The notes under the pieces were generated by a model. It was not told where the DNA came from and searched no databases. It saw nothing but the letters and a program-made list of their open reading frames with translations. Position numbers and translations under genes: made by a program. Shown in pieces: positions 48,042 through 58,349 of a stretch of 64,000 nt of DNA (its first letter is position 1; each line of letters opens with the position of its first letter). Source of the DNA: Myxococcales bacterium FL481 (GTDB taxonomy: Bacteria > Myxococcota_A > Polyangia > Nannocystales > Nannocystaceae); assembly GCA_006508105.1 (NCBI GenBank), contig QKPP01000059.1, forward strand, positions 1-64,000. Direction: 5' to 3'.

Positions 48042-49433
48042 CTACGACGCGTAGCGATTTGACAGCGCGGCAAAGATAGCTCGCAGCCCGAACACCTCGC
48101 CGCCCGCGGGACGACCGGGTCGACTGGTGACGTTCCATCCCATTGTGTCGATGTGCAGCCAGGGCGTCTTCTCGGTGACGAAGTGCTGCAGAAACAGCGC
48201 GGCCGTGATCGCTCCGCCTTGGGAGACGCTCGAGATGTTGTTGAGGTCGGCGATTTTGCTTTCGAGGTGGCGTTTGTACGGGGTGAAGAGCGGCATCCGC
48301 CACAGCGGGTCTTGCTCGGTTCGACCCCGCGTCACGATGTCGTCGGCCCAGCCGTCGTCGCTGGAAAACAGCGCGGGCAGTTCGGTTCCTAGCGCGACGC
48401 GGGCGGCACCCGTGAGAGTCGCCGCGTCGATCAGCAGCGTTGGTTCCTCGGCACAGGCATCCGTCAACGCATCAGACAAGATCACCCGGCCCTCGGCGTC
48501 GGTGTTGCCGATTTCGACGTGGAGACCCTTGCGCGTGCGGACGACGTCGCCCGGGCGGTAGGCATCGCCAGAGACGCTGTTTTCTACGGCGGGGACTAGG
48601 ACGCGCAAACGCACCGCGAGCCCGGCGTCCATGATCATGTGGGCCAGCGCCAACACCATGGCCGCACCGCCCATATCCTTTTTCATCAGCTTCATCCCAC
48701 TGGCGCTCTTGATGTCGAGTCCGCCGGAGTCGAAGCAGACCCCCTTGCCGACGAGGGTGACTTTCGGGGCAGCTTCATCTCCCCATCGCAGCTCGATCAG
48801 CCGCGGCGCACGGGGACTTCCCTTGCCGACCGCATAGATGGCCGGGTAGTCGCGTTCGACAAGCTCCTCGCCGACGATTTGTGTGCAAGTCGCCTGGTGG
48901 ATCTCCGCGAGCTGCGTCACGCTGGTGGCGAGCTCGGCTGGGCCGAGGTCGCCGGCGGGCGTGTTGATGAGGTCGCGAGCAAGCGCGGTGGCTTCGTAGC
49001 AGCGACGGACAGCTGCCTGGTCGACCGTCGCTGGCCAGACCAATCGGGGGATCGGGTCTTCATTGGACTTGTAGCGCTCGTACTTGTAGGAGGCGAGCGC
49101 CCACGCCAGCGCGGCGTGATCGAGTTGGTCGTCGGGTAGCGCTTCTTCAATGGCGTACTGTCCCGGGGGAAGCGACGACACGGCGGCGGCGAAGTCCCAC
49201 ATGCGAAACTCGCTGCCGAGGCCCAGCACCGCCCGGGCCACGCTGCCGTCGGGTCCGGGGATCAGCGCCACGTTCCCGTGGTCGGCCGAGAAGTTGACGG
49301 CGTCCAGCCAGCGTCGGTCACCCGGAGAGAGGGACTTTTTCCAGCCCTTGTAGTCGCGGCGGGAGACCGCACGCAGCCCGATGGTGTCGTCGTCGGCCTC
49401 AGACGCGAAGCAGTTGAGTTGCGAGATCAGCAC
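48042..49433 (-). CDS. M17 leucyl aminopeptidase family protein
   Basis: LVGKGVCFDSGGLDIKSASGMKLMKKDMGGAAMVLALA, NTDAEGRVILSDAL, DAATLTGAARVALG. Confidence 0.96.
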   Translation of the reverse strand: MLISQLNCFASEADDDTIGLRAVSRRDYKGWKKSLSPGDRRWLDAVNFSADHGNVALIPGPDGSVARAVLGLGSEFRMWDFAAAVSSLPPGQYAIEEALPDDQLDHAALAWALASYKYERYKSNEDPIPRLVWPATVDQAAVRRCYEATALARDLINTPAGDLGPAELATSVTQLAEIHQATCTQIVGEELVERDYPAIYAVGKGSPRAPRLIELRWGDEAAPKVTLVGKGVCFDSGGLDIKSASGMKLMKKDMGGAAMVLALAHMIMDAGLAVRLRVLVPAVENSVSGDAYRPGDVVRTRKGLHVEIGNTDAEGRVILSDALTDACAEEPTLLIDAATLTGAARVALGTELPALFSSDDGWADDIVTRGRTEQDPLWRMPLFTPYKRHLESKIADLNNISSVSQGGAITAALFLQHFVTEKTPWLHIDTMGWNVTSRPGRPAGGEVFGLRAIFAALSNRYAS

Positions 49434-49536
49434 GCGACGCAGCGTAGGGGCAATCGCCAAGCGACACAAGCCACGACTGCGGCCGTGCGGCCCGACGCCG
49501 TCCTCGCGGGGAACGCCGAGCGGGCCGTCGCGTCGG

Positions 49537-50295
49537 CTATTCGAGTAGCTCGAGCATCATCGCGGTGATGTTGTCGCTTCCGCCTCGAGCGTTGGCGTGC
49601 TCGATGGCCGACAGCACGCCGGACTCGACGTCTTGGCCCATCAACGCCACGACGTCGTCGGCGTCTTCGAGGTAGCCGTGCAACCCGTCGGAACACAGCA
49701 AGAACCGATCGCCGGGACGTAGCGAGAGATTGACGATATCGACGTCGACGTACTCGCGGTGGCCGACGGCTCGGGTGATCACGTTTTTGGCTGTCGACGC
49801 TCGAGCCTGGGCCTCGGTGATCAGCCCGTGTTTGAGCTGGTAGTTCACCAGCGTGTGGTCCTCGGTCACTTGGGAGATGACGCCGTCGCGGGCCATGTAC
49901 ACCCGCGAGTCGCCCACTTGGCCCACGATGCCGGTCTCGCCCACCACCAGCATCGCGGAGGCGGTGGTGCTCATGCCCTTCTGGTCGGGGTTGAGCTCGC
50001 CCATCGAGTGGACCAGGTAGCAGGCGTTTTGGATGGCGCCGCGCAATACTCGGCCGAGCGCGACCTCGTCGGTGAGGCTCGCTGCGTTGGAGGCTCGGCG
50101 CAGTACCGGCTGCTCGCGCTTGACCCATTCCCAGATGAGGTCGGCTGTCTCGGCCGAGGCAATCTCACCTCGAGCTCGCCCACCCACGCCATCACAAACC
50201 ACAAAAAGGCCCAACTCGGGGTCGGCCAAGAAAGCGTCTTCGTTGTGCGCTCGCGACAACCCGACATCGGTATGACCAAAGTAACGCAGCCGCAT
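49537..50295 (-). CDS. PP2C-family serine/threonine phosphatase
   Basis: MRLRYFGHTDVGLSRAHNEDAFLADPELGLFVVCDGVGGRARGEIAS, GDSRVYMARDGVISQVTEDHTLV, FLLCSDGLHGYLED, GGSDNITAMMLE. Confidence 0.96.
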   Translation of the reverse strand: MRLRYFGHTDVGLSRAHNEDAFLADPELGLFVVCDGVGGRARGEIASAETADLIWEWVKREQPVLRRASNAASLTDEVALGRVLRGAIQNACYLVHSMGELNPDQKGMSTTASAMLVVGETGIVGQVGDSRVYMARDGVISQVTEDHTLVNYQLKHGLITEAQARASTAKNVITRAVGHREYVDVDIVNLSLRPGDRFLLCSDGLHGYLEDADDVVALMGQDVESGVLSAIEHANARGGSDNITAMMLELLE

Positions 50296-50323
50296 CGAAA
50301 CGCAGGATACCACGCCGATCGCA

Positions 50324-51373
50324 TTACGCCGGGGCAGCGGTCACAAACGGACCGAACAGATCGGTGTGCGACGCTGTGTTCACTTGTGTCTCCGTGGGGA
50401 GGGCTCGCCCCAGGTCGAGTGCGACTGCGTGCAGCATGAGGCGAGTCGCCCCGTCGCGGTCTCCGTACCGTGGATCGCCGACAATGGGCATTCCGAGCGA
50501 CGCTGTATGGACTCTCGCTTGATGGCGGCGACCCGTGACGAGGTGTAGTTCGCACAGCAAAAACCCGGTGGGGCCGTCGGCGATCGGGGCGATGATGCTC
50601 CGGGCAGGCTGACCATCGACGCGGACCTGGACGCGGTCTCGGTTCGATCCGTGGCCGAGCGGGGCGTCGATGCTAACCGCGGTACGGGACAGTGCGGCCG
50701 GTGTACGCCACGGCACGATCGCGGCGGAGAGGGGCGTGAACGGGTCGACCGGTCGCACCCACGCCAAACCGCCGCGGTCGTGGCCGTGGGGGGGCCAGGT
50801 GGGGGGCGGGTGGCACAAGGCCAAGTAGCGCTTACGCACCCGTCCCGTCGCAAACGCGGTCCGGCCTTGCGACCAGGCCGTCGCGTGCCGGGCAAATGCG
50901 ACGACCCCGGATGTCGCCGCATCGAGCCGGTGCAAGGCCCCGCCCTCTCGTGGGTCCGGGGAGGCGGAGTGGCATTCGGGGTAGCGGCAGGCGACTCGCG
51001 TCGCCAGGCAGTCGGGGTCGCCCGGCGTGCGCCCGGTTGTGTGTAGGCCAGCCGGCTTGTCGACGTAGACGAAGTTGTCGGTGATCCGGAGCACGACGAG
51101 CCCGTCACGTGGAGCCACGAGCCCGTCACCCGGTTCTGCCGGCGCTGCGTCGAGCTCGTCGGTCAACACGAGCTCGACGTGCGCGCCGGACCGAACGCGA
51201 GTCGATGGCGGCTGCTTGACGCCGTCGATGCGCAGGTGGCCGGCGAGGGCGGCCTGTCGCACCGCCCGTCGCGACAACCCCGCGGTGTGGCGCGCGAGCA
51301 CGACGTCTGCCCGATCCCCGGCTTCGTCGTGACCGGCGACTACGTGGAAACGACGTTCGCGCGGGGGGGACAT
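50324..51373 (-). CDS. RluA-family pseudouridine synthase
   Basis: VYVDKPAGLHTTG, GALHRLDAATSGVVAFARH (HRLD), KRYLALC, CELHLVTGRRHQARVHTASLGMPIVGDPRYG. Confidence 0.93.
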   Translation of the reverse strand: MSPPRERRFHVVAGHDEAGDRADVVLARHTAGLSRRAVRQAALAGHLRIDGVKQPPSTRVRSGAHVELVLTDELDAAPAEPGDGLVAPRDGLVVLRITDNFVYVDKPAGLHTTGRTPGDPDCLATRVACRYPECHSASPDPREGGALHRLDAATSGVVAFARHATAWSQGRTAFATGRVRKRYLALCHPPPTWPPHGHDRGGLAWVRPVDPFTPLSAAIVPWRTPAALSRTAVSIDAPLGHGSNRDRVQVRVDGQPARSIIAPIADGPTGFLLCELHLVTGRRHQARVHTASLGMPIVGDPRYGDRDGATRLMLHAVALDLGRALPTETQVNTASHTDLFGPFVTAAPA

Positions 51374-52602
51374 AGGGCGTCGTCTAGCAGCAGCGCGTCG
51401 AATCGATCCCCGGCTCGCACCTCGCCAGTGCCCTCGGGGATAACGAGCAACGCGTTGTGTCCGGCGATCGAACGCAGCGCGCCGGAGGCTTGGTCGGGGA
51501 GGGCCTCGGCGTGCTCTCCATGGACGCGGGCGCGGACGATATGAGCCCGACGACCGCCCCCCGCCGTCGGTTGGACGAGTGTGACCAGACGACGCGGACG
51601 CTGCCAGAGGTGAGGGGCGAGCCCGAGTCGTCGTCGGATCCACGGGCGACCCAGCAGTTCGAATGCCACGTAGCTGCTGGCCGGATTGCCCGGTAGCGCG
51701 AGCACCCCGGTGGTGCCGACGAGCCCGAAGCTGGTCGGTTTGCCGGGGCGCAATCGGATCGCGTCGAACTGCGGCTGGTAGCCCAATCGCAACAGCGTGG
51801 CGAACACATGGTCGTGGTCGCCGACGGAAAGTCCTCCGGTCGTGATCAGCAGCTCGCAGTCGAGCGCACGCTCGACGGCTCGGGCGAGCTCCCCGGCGTC
51901 GTCGGTCGCGATCGACATGGTCTGGGGCGAGCCGCCGGCATCCTCCACTTGAGCGGCGAGCATCGGCGCGTTGGTGTTGATGACATCCCCGGGCATGGGT
52001 GTCTCACCAAGGGCTCGCAGCTCGTCACCGGTACTGACAATGTTGACTCGCGGACGCGGATACACCGGCGTACGGGGGTGGCCCGCGCTGGCGAGCAGTG
52101 CCGCCTCGCCGGGGCCGAGGCGGGTTCCCGACGGGAGCAGTTCCGCGTCAACGGCGACATCGCTACCGGCGGGCCGCACGAACCGGCCGCGAGGGTAGTC
52201 TGCGAGGGCGGAGGCGACGATGCGGATCTGATCCTCCGTTCGCGCGACGTCCTCTTGCGCGATGACTGTGTCCGCGCCGGGGGGAACGACGGCGCCGGTC
52301 GAGATTCGGATCGCGGTCTGAGCGGGGAGTGGGGCCAAGTACGGATGACCAGCCGCACTTTCTCCGGCGACTCGAAGGGGCATCTCGTGGTCGAGTTCGG
52401 CGCGCTGAACCGCGTAGCCGTCCATGACGCTCACCGCCGCGGTGGGGAGCGGCCATCGGGCGGTGGGCGCTTCGGCGAGTACTTGCCCCACCGCATCGAA
52501 CACGCCAGTGGGCCGGGGCGGACCGGGCCTGGCGGTGGCGAGCACGAGATCGATGGCCTCGTCAACTGAGACGGCGCGAGAAAGACTGGTGTCACGGGGC
52601 AT
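51340..52602 (-). CDS. moeA: Molybdopterin molybdenumtransferase
   Basis: SVDEAIDLVLATA, AAVSVMDGYAVQ, AIRISTGAVVPPGADTVIAQED, VNIVSTGDELR, TGGLSVGDHDHV, LRPGKPTSFG, LALPGNPASSYVAFELL. Confidence 0.95.
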   Translation of the reverse strand: MPRDTSLSRAVSVDEAIDLVLATARPGPPRPTGVFDAVGQVLAEAPTARWPLPTAAVSVMDGYAVQRAELDHEMPLRVAGESAAGHPYLAPLPAQTAIRISTGAVVPPGADTVIAQEDVARTEDQIRIVASALADYPRGRFVRPAGSDVAVDAELLPSGTRLGPGEAALLASAGHPRTPVYPRPRVNIVSTGDELRALGETPMPGDVINTNAPMLAAQVEDAGGSPQTMSIATDDAGELARAVERALDCELLITTGGLSVGDHDHVFATLLRLGYQPQFDAIRLRPGKPTSFGLVGTTGVLALPGNPASSYVAFELLGRPWIRRRLGLAPHLWQRPRRLVTLVQPTAGGGRRAHIVRARVHGEHAEALPDQASGALRSIAGHNALLVIPEGTGEVRAGDRFDALLLDDALCPPRANVVST

Positions 52603-52619
52603 GGGCGGCTCGTTGGGGA

Positions 52620-54617
52620 TCAGTCCCGGCCAGGGAGCTTCGCCGTCGTCGGCGTGGAGGCGGAGCGAGCTTGTGAGACGATCGCTCGTGGCGAGCTCAG
52701 CTCGTCGCCGCGGACCGGCGGGGCGGCGACGGTGCCGGCGAGTTTGCGCGGCTTGACGTACACCGTGATGACCTCACCGGGTTTGAGTTTGTGCCGACGG
52801 GAGAACCCGTTGATTCGAGCCAGCGAGCCGACACTGAGGCCGAACCGTTTGCCGACGCGGGCGAGCGTGCTCCCTTTGCGCGCCCGGTAGCCCCGCCGAA
52901 CCAGGCCGCGCCGGGCCAACTCGGCTTCGAGATGCGCGAGTGACCCCCTCACCACGAGCTCCACCTCGTCGACTTCGAGGGCCACAATACCGGCGGTGGC
53001 GGTCGAGAAGTCCTCGCGTACGACCACCTGCACGATCTGCCCGAGCTGGATCCGGGCTTGGGGGTCGAGATCGTTGCCGCGGATGAGATCGCTGTAGCGC
53101 ACGCCGAACGCCGCGGCGAGGTGCCGTCCGTTTGTCGCACGGGTCATGCGGAAGAACACGCGTTTGTGGCCGACCGGTACCTCAACCGGGGGCACGGCCA
53201 CGAGCGGGCGCTCGCTCTTCGTCGGCTCGGCGTCACCCCGTGGGACCAGCAGCGTCAAGCCGGGAGCCAGCTCTCCGCTGTCAAAGACTCGGTTTTCGCG
53301 ACGTACGCGACGGGCAGTGGTGCCAAACTGAGCGGCGATCGAGTCGAGGTCGTCGCCCAAACGAACCACGTAGGTTTCCATCCCGTCGTCACGCAGTTCG
53401 AGGCTGGAGCGTTGTTGTTTGAAGCGCTCGGCCACCTCCGCCGGGAGGTATCCGGTGGAGGATTGCTTCGGCGGGGTGCGGCCGCGGACGAAGTGCGCGT
53501 TGAGTTCGGCGAGCAGGTCGCCGTCGATGCCGAGCTGCTTGGCCAAGCGAGACAGACGAATGCCGCCGTCGAGTTGCACTGCCACGGGGTCCACGGCCGT
53601 GTAAGGGTCGACGTCCGCCGGCGTGAACCCGAAGGACTCGGCGTTGCGAGCGATGATCGCTGCCGCGAACACCTTGGCCGTGTAGTTGCTGGTCGCGTAC
53701 GGCAAGCCGTTTTCGATCTCGCAAAGCGCCCAGTAATCGTTGGTGTTGTTGCGTCGAATCGCCTCCGCGACGAGGCCGTAGCCCGCGTTGAAGGCGGCCA
53801 ACGCCAGCTCCCAGGTCCCGAACCGAGTGTGTAGGTCGTCGAGGTACGCGCCCGCGGCAAATGTCGATTTGATGATATCGAAACGGTCGTCGACCCAGTA
53901 GTGACTCTTGAGGCCATACACGGAGCCGGTTGGCTTCATGAACTGCCACAACCCGGCGGCCCCGACCCGGGAATGCGCGCGCGGGTCGAATCCGCTCTCG
54001 GCGAGGGCGACGAACACAAGGTCGGTGGGCACGCCGGCTTCCGCGAGAATCGGACGCAGGGTGTCTTCGTAGCGCGCTAGCCTGCGCAACCATCCGCGCA
54101 TGAGTCGGCGGCCGCGATCGTGCTCGCTGAGGTACTCGACGTACCGAACGACTCTCGCGGTCCAGCGAATCGGTAGGTCCGGCGCCGCGAGGTTCGACCA
54201 CTTCGGCGGCAACGCGCTCGGCGTCAGCTTGGGGTCATCACGTTGGCTTGGGTCGGCCGTGCGCCGTTCGAACAAGGCGAGGTCGCGCCGGAACGTCGCG
54301 TCGATCTGGTGAACGGGGCGTCGTACGTTCACATAGCGCGACGCTTGCGGGGGCCGGTGGCCGCGGACTTGCTCACTCCCGGACGCCGAGATGTCGACCG
54401 GGCCGAACGTACGCAGGTCCGCCGCCGGACGCGGTTTCGGGCCGCGGCGCCGAGACGTTGCCGCGCTTTCGTGAGCCCGGGCTTCGGCGACCACGCCGGC
54501 GGCGGCGAGCGAGCAAACACACACCAACAGCGCGCCACCGACTCGGTGACAAAGGGCCCACAATCGGGATTTGCGGGGAGATTGGCGAACTACGCGCGTC
54601 GATCGGCGCACCGGCAA
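52620..54617 (-). CDS. SLT-domain lytic transglycosylase with LysM-like repeats (MltD-like)
   Basis: ILAEAGVPTDLVFVALAESGFDPRAHSRVGAAGLWQFMKPTGSVYGLKSHYWVDDRFD, LALAAFNAGYGLV, YVVRLGDDLDSIAAQFGTTARRVRREN and C-terminal LysM-like repeats. Confidence 0.93.
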   Translation of the reverse strand: MPVRRSTRVVRQSPRKSRLWALCHRVGGALLVCVCSLAAAGVVAEARAHESAATSRRRGPKPRPAADLRTFGPVDISASGSEQVRGHRPPQASRYVNVRRPVHQIDATFRRDLALFERRTADPSQRDDPKLTPSALPPKWSNLAAPDLPIRWTARVVRYVEYLSEHDRGRRLMRGWLRRLARYEDTLRPILAEAGVPTDLVFVALAESGFDPRAHSRVGAAGLWQFMKPTGSVYGLKSHYWVDDRFDIIKSTFAAGAYLDDLHTRFGTWELALAAFNAGYGLVAEAIRRNNTNDYWALCEIENGLPYATSNYTAKVFAAAIIARNAESFGFTPADVDPYTAVDPVAVQLDGGIRLSRLAKQLGIDGDLLAELNAHFVRGRTPPKQSSTGYLPAEVAERFKQQRSSLELRDDGMETYVVRLGDDLDSIAAQFGTTARRVRRENRVFDSGELAPGLTLLVPRGDAEPTKSERPLVAVPPVEVPVGHKRVFFRMTRATNGRHLAAAFGVRYSDLIRGNDLDPQARIQLGQIVQVVVREDFSTATAGIVALEVDEVELVVRGSLAHLEAELARRGLVRRGYRARKGSTLARVGKRFGLSVGSLARINGFSRRHKLKPGEVITVYVKPRKLAGTVAAPPVRGDELSSPRAIVSQARSASTPTTAKLPGRD

Positions 54618-54657
54618 ACGCTAGCAAAGCCGCGAAAAGAGGACTACCTTGGCATCC

Positions 54658-54915
54658 ATGCTCTTGGCAGCCATGCTCGGTGGGACCGAGATCGCGATCA
54701 TCTTGCTCATCGTTATCTTGGTGTTTGGTCCGTCGAAGCTGCCCCAGCTCGGCGCCGGGGTGGGGAAGATGCTGCGTGGCTTCAAGCGCGAGGTCAAAGC
54801 GCTCGAAGACGAGAAGGCGGCCGAGGCCCAGGCCCAGGCCCAGGTCGACAAGCCGGCCGAGTCGGCGCCCGCTGGCGCTGCCCGCGAGACGATCGACGTC
54901 ACCCCCCGCGAGTAG
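54658..54915 (+). CDS. tatA: Twin-arginine translocase TatA/E subunit
   Basis: MLLAAMLGGTEIAIILLIVILVFGPSKLPQLGAGVGKMLRGFKREVKALEDEK. Confidence 0.96.
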   Translation: MLLAAMLGGTEIAIILLIVILVFGPSKLPQLGAGVGKMLRGFKREVKALEDEKAAEAQAQAQVDKPAESAPAGAARETIDVTPRE

Positions 54916-55083
54916 AGCCCTCGACGGCGAGTGCAGCTGTCTTGTCCCGCGCGACGGACCCGACGACGAAGGCCCGCCCGACGGCTGCGGTCGAGCCCCG
55001 AGGTTGCGGTTTGCTCGCACCGCCTCGATCGTCGGTTTGGCGCGACTCGCCAAGCGACGGCGAGCTCGCGCAAGGACCCCTCG

Positions 55084-56463
55084 CTAGCCGTTGAGCAAGC
55101 GTAGCGGATTGGGGTCGCCGGTCTCGATGTACGCGACTCCAGCCGCGATCGCGATGAGGACGAGCACGATTACGAGCACCAAGGTGAATGCATTCGTACC
55201 GTTCTTCTCGTCGTCTTGGGTCTCCATCGCGCCCGACAGTTCGGCGGGATGGGGGACGATCTGCGCGTCGCTGGGTGGGTGTGACTGGGCCGGCGGGAGC
55301 GTGCCGTTGGCGGCGGCCGCCGGTGTGCTGTGCGGCGGGACTCGACCGGGGTCGTTCGTATCCACGACCGCCGGAGCACCGGTGTCCGCCACGGGGCCCG
55401 AGAAATCGAGGCTGACTTCCTGCTCCACGACCACGCCGGGCTCGTCGCTTCGGGCCCGCGTGGCGGCGCCAGGTTCCGGGGGAGCTGACTCCACGCGAGC
55501 CGTGAGCTCCAACGGAGCCTCGACTGGCTGCGATCCGGGGTCACGCAGTGGGGCGGGCATACCCGACAAGAGCCGCGTGCCTTGCCTGCGCTCAGGGGCC
55601 GGCGCGGGGGGAGGGGCGGCCGCGCTCGACTCGGGGACGCCGGGAGGGTCTTGCGCCGGCTGCCAGCCGCGAGGAGTGGCGCGGTAGGGCTTGGCGAGCG
55701 CGTCGGGGACGGGGGCACCGGTGTGGCTGATGTCCAGCGAGGGTGACGGCGCCGCGGCGATGGCGGGCGGATCCTCACTCGCCGGAACCGGTGTGTCTGC
55801 GGAGGTGGGACGCAACGGTTGCAGGCGAGCGGGTCCCATCGCCGACGTGGGAGGGGGGAACGGGCGAGGCGGGAGCTGGGAACTGATGGTGCGGCCCGTC
55901 GTGGCCGGGGAGCCGGGACGTGGCGAGCCTGCAGCGGTACCCGACGCGCTCGTTCCGACCCGATCCTGAGGCGCGTCACTGTCGGCGGCACTGGAGAGTG
56001 AGCCGGCGTTCGCCGAAGCTTCACCGGCCGACAAGTCCAAACGGGGGTTGTCGGCCAGACCGGCTGGATCGGCGGGATTTGGGTCCGCCCACCGGTCGCG
56101 CGGCAAAGTGCCATCGGCTGGCCGCGATTCCGGGCGCTCCGAGCCGGCGTCGACCGGGGCGATCGCGGCGGCTGGCGCTTCGCTCGAAGGGGCGCTGGCG
56201 GCCAGACTCGTCGGCAGGCGGCGGGGCACGGGCGCGACCGCGTCGTCGCGGAGACGGCCAGCGGCAGCGCGGCGGTAGGCAGCCTCGTCGGCGTACGCCA
56301 ACGTGGTCGCCATGCCCTCGTCACGCAGCGAAGCGTCGTTGGCGGCGCCGAAGTCCAAGATGATTCGCTCGCCACAAGTCGGACAGGCAACCTGGACCAG
56401 CTCCGCAATGTGCTCGGGCGCGATGGCGTAGACGTCGGAACAAGCGGGACAGGTGATGATCAT
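55084..56463 (-). CDS. MJ0042-type zinc-ribbon protein with Pro/Ala-rich linker and C-terminal TM helix
   Basis: MIITCPACSDVYAIAPEHIAELVQVACPTCGERIILDFG; TM NAFTLVLVIVLVLIAIAAGVAYIE. Confidence 0.8.
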   Translation of the reverse strand: MIITCPACSDVYAIAPEHIAELVQVACPTCGERIILDFGAANDASLRDEGMATTLAYADEAAYRRAAAGRLRDDAVAPVPRRLPTSLAASAPSSEAPAAAIAPVDAGSERPESRPADGTLPRDRWADPNPADPAGLADNPRLDLSAGEASANAGSLSSAADSDAPQDRVGTSASGTAAGSPRPGSPATTGRTISSQLPPRPFPPPTSAMGPARLQPLRPTSADTPVPASEDPPAIAAAPSPSLDISHTGAPVPDALAKPYRATPRGWQPAQDPPGVPESSAAAPPPAPAPERRQGTRLLSGMPAPLRDPGSQPVEAPLELTARVESAPPEPGAATRARSDEPGVVVEQEVSLDFSGPVADTGAPAVVDTNDPGRVPPHSTPAAAANGTLPPAQSHPPSDAQIVPHPAELSGAMETQDDEKNGTNAFTLVLVIVLVLIAIAAGVAYIETGDPNPLRLLNG

Positions 56464-57395
56464 CAGAAGTCCAAGCCGACCGTAAACGAGTACTGCTGTT
56501 GCAGGGCCGAGTTGTCAACGGCTGTCTCGGTGGTGCCGTTGCCGACGGGCACCACGTCGCTCGACGAGCCGGGCAGGGCAAACATCGCTTCAAACCCTAC
56601 CCGCAGCACGCTAAACACGACGCGGAAACCACCGTAAGGGCGCATTCGCGTGATCGGGTCTTGTCGGCGGAACACGAACTCATGGTCCCGGCCGGTCGGC
56701 GGCACGCCGAGCTGCTGGTTGTCGTATTCGTCGACACCCGGCGTGGCATCCAGCACGTTCGAGTGCGCGATGATGAACAGGGCATCAAACCCAGCGTACG
56801 GACTGATATGGAACGTGCTGCCGATCCCGAACACGTGGGACAGCGAGCCTCCCACGCTCATGGTGGTCAGGAACAGATCCTTGGCCCCCAACACCCGCGA
56901 AAACATGCCGCGCAGCGCGATGGTGGGGATGGGCAGGTGGTGAAACCCCTCATGCAGAGCGGCTTTACCGTAGCCGGCCACGGTCCACATGCGGCTGTCG
57001 AACAACTTGGTGGCGCCGGCCCCCACTTCCAGTCCGGGCCATAGACCCTTGCGGCCGAGCAGCTGCAACGTCGGGACGATGCGATCCGCGTCGCCTCGGG
57101 CCGAGTCGTCCCAAAACCCGGCGCTTTGGCTGATCGTGTTGAGCGAGACGTCGGTGGTGATGGCGAAACCGGCGAGGCCGAGCGAATCCGCGGGATCGGT
57201 CGGTTTGGGTGCCATCACGACCCCAAGCTCTGAGGCCAGCGACCGGAAACCGCTGTTGTCCTGCGTGACGAAGGCATCGGTGCCGCGCAGTTCGCCGAGC
57301 TTGGTCAAGTCGAGGTCGTATTTTCCGGCCTGTGCGACCGTGGGCAACAATCCGATGAGCGCCAGCGTTGCGGGGATGAGGAACCTGCTGAACAT
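56463..57395 (-). CDS. Hypothetical exported/outer-membrane protein
   Basis: Signal peptide MFSRFLIPATLALIGLLPTVAQAG; C-terminus ends in aromatic residue (YSFTVGLDF); stop region overlaps the zinc-ribbon start by 1 bp. Confidence 0.7.
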   Translation of the reverse strand: MFSRFLIPATLALIGLLPTVAQAGKYDLDLTKLGELRGTDAFVTQDNSGFRSLASELGVVMAPKPTDPADSLGLAGFAITTDVSLNTISQSAGFWDDSARGDADRIVPTLQLLGRKGLWPGLEVGAGATKLFDSRMWTVAGYGKAALHEGFHHLPIPTIALRGMFSRVLGAKDLFLTTMSVGGSLSHVFGIGSTFHISPYAGFDALFIIAHSNVLDATPGVDEYDNQQLGVPPTGRDHEFVFRRQDPITRMRPYGGFRVVFSVLRVGFEAMFALPGSSSDVVPVGNGTTETAVDNSALQQQYSFTVGLDF

Positions 57396-57662
57396 GAACA
57401 GCTCCGGAGACGGCGCGAGGTGGCAAAGCGTATCTTGCGCCGAACTCGCCTGTCAAGCAACGCGCCGCCCCAACCCCCTACCACAACTGCGTGTGGAGGG
57501 CTTCTCCACGACTCGATCGACACACGAATCGAGGTCGGGTTGGGGCGAGCCAGCGGAGATCGCTCGCGCACTTTCGACCGAACCCGTCGCGGGTGGGATC
57601 ACGCGATGGCGTGATCGGAGACGAGACGCCGACTGAACGTGCGGCGGTCCGCGAGGGTTGGG

Positions 57663-58349
57663 CTAGGTCGATTGCGCGGTGAGGCGCCAGACCAAGTGGA
57701 AGCCATGCCGGGCCGTCCAAACTCCGAACGCCGGTCGCGACTCGTCGCCATACGGTGGCAGCACTCGCAGCTTCGCTTGCAGCGGGGCCGATGCCTCGCT
57801 GGTCGCGGCGTGCTTTTGGAGCCGCGCTTCGAGGTCGGGCGGGAAGTGCACCGCGAAGGCCAAACGCCAGTGCCAGCCGTGGGCGCGGCTGGGGTAGCGG
57901 TCGAGGGTCTGAACCTCGACGCGCGCGGGTTCGATGTCGGTATCGTCGCCAAGGTCGAGACGAAACTTCCATTTGGAAGGGTCCGCGATGGGGTCGTCGC
58001 CGGTGGGTGAGCGCGGTCGGTTCAGCAGTTCGATGAGCACGGTGAACGTGGTCTGCTCGTCCACGTAGCGCTCGCTCCAGCGGGTACGGCGAGCGAGGGC
58101 CTCGTCGGGCGGCTCCAACGCTTTGGAGGTGTTGCGAGCCGTCTTGTCGTCGGCGGGGGGGTCCAGCAAGGTGCGATCCCAAAGCGTGGCCCGGATGCGC
58201 ACGTTGTCCGCGGGACGCCGCTCTTTCGACAGTTGGCGTTCGACGCGGCTGGGCGCTTGCGTGAACACGTCCGAGTCCGTGGGTCGGCAAGCCGTTGGGA
58301 GCAGGAGCACGAGCCCGAGGCCTGCGGCTGGGTTTCGCCAGGGGATCAC
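57663..58349 (-). CDS. Hypothetical lipoprotein
   Basis: GTG start 58349, VIPWRNPAAGLGLVLLLPTACRPTDSDVF lipobox. Confidence 0.65.
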   Translation of the reverse strand: MIPWRNPAAGLGLVLLLPTACRPTDSDVFTQAPSRVERQLSKERRPADNVRIRATLWDRTLLDPPADDKTARNTSKALEPPDEALARRTRWSERYVDEQTTFTVLIELLNRPRSPTGDDPIADPSKWKFRLDLGDDTDIEPARVEVQTLDRYPSRAHGWHWRLAFAVHFPPDLEARLQKHAATSEASAPLQAKLRVLPPYGDESRPAFGVWTARHGFHLVWRLTAQST

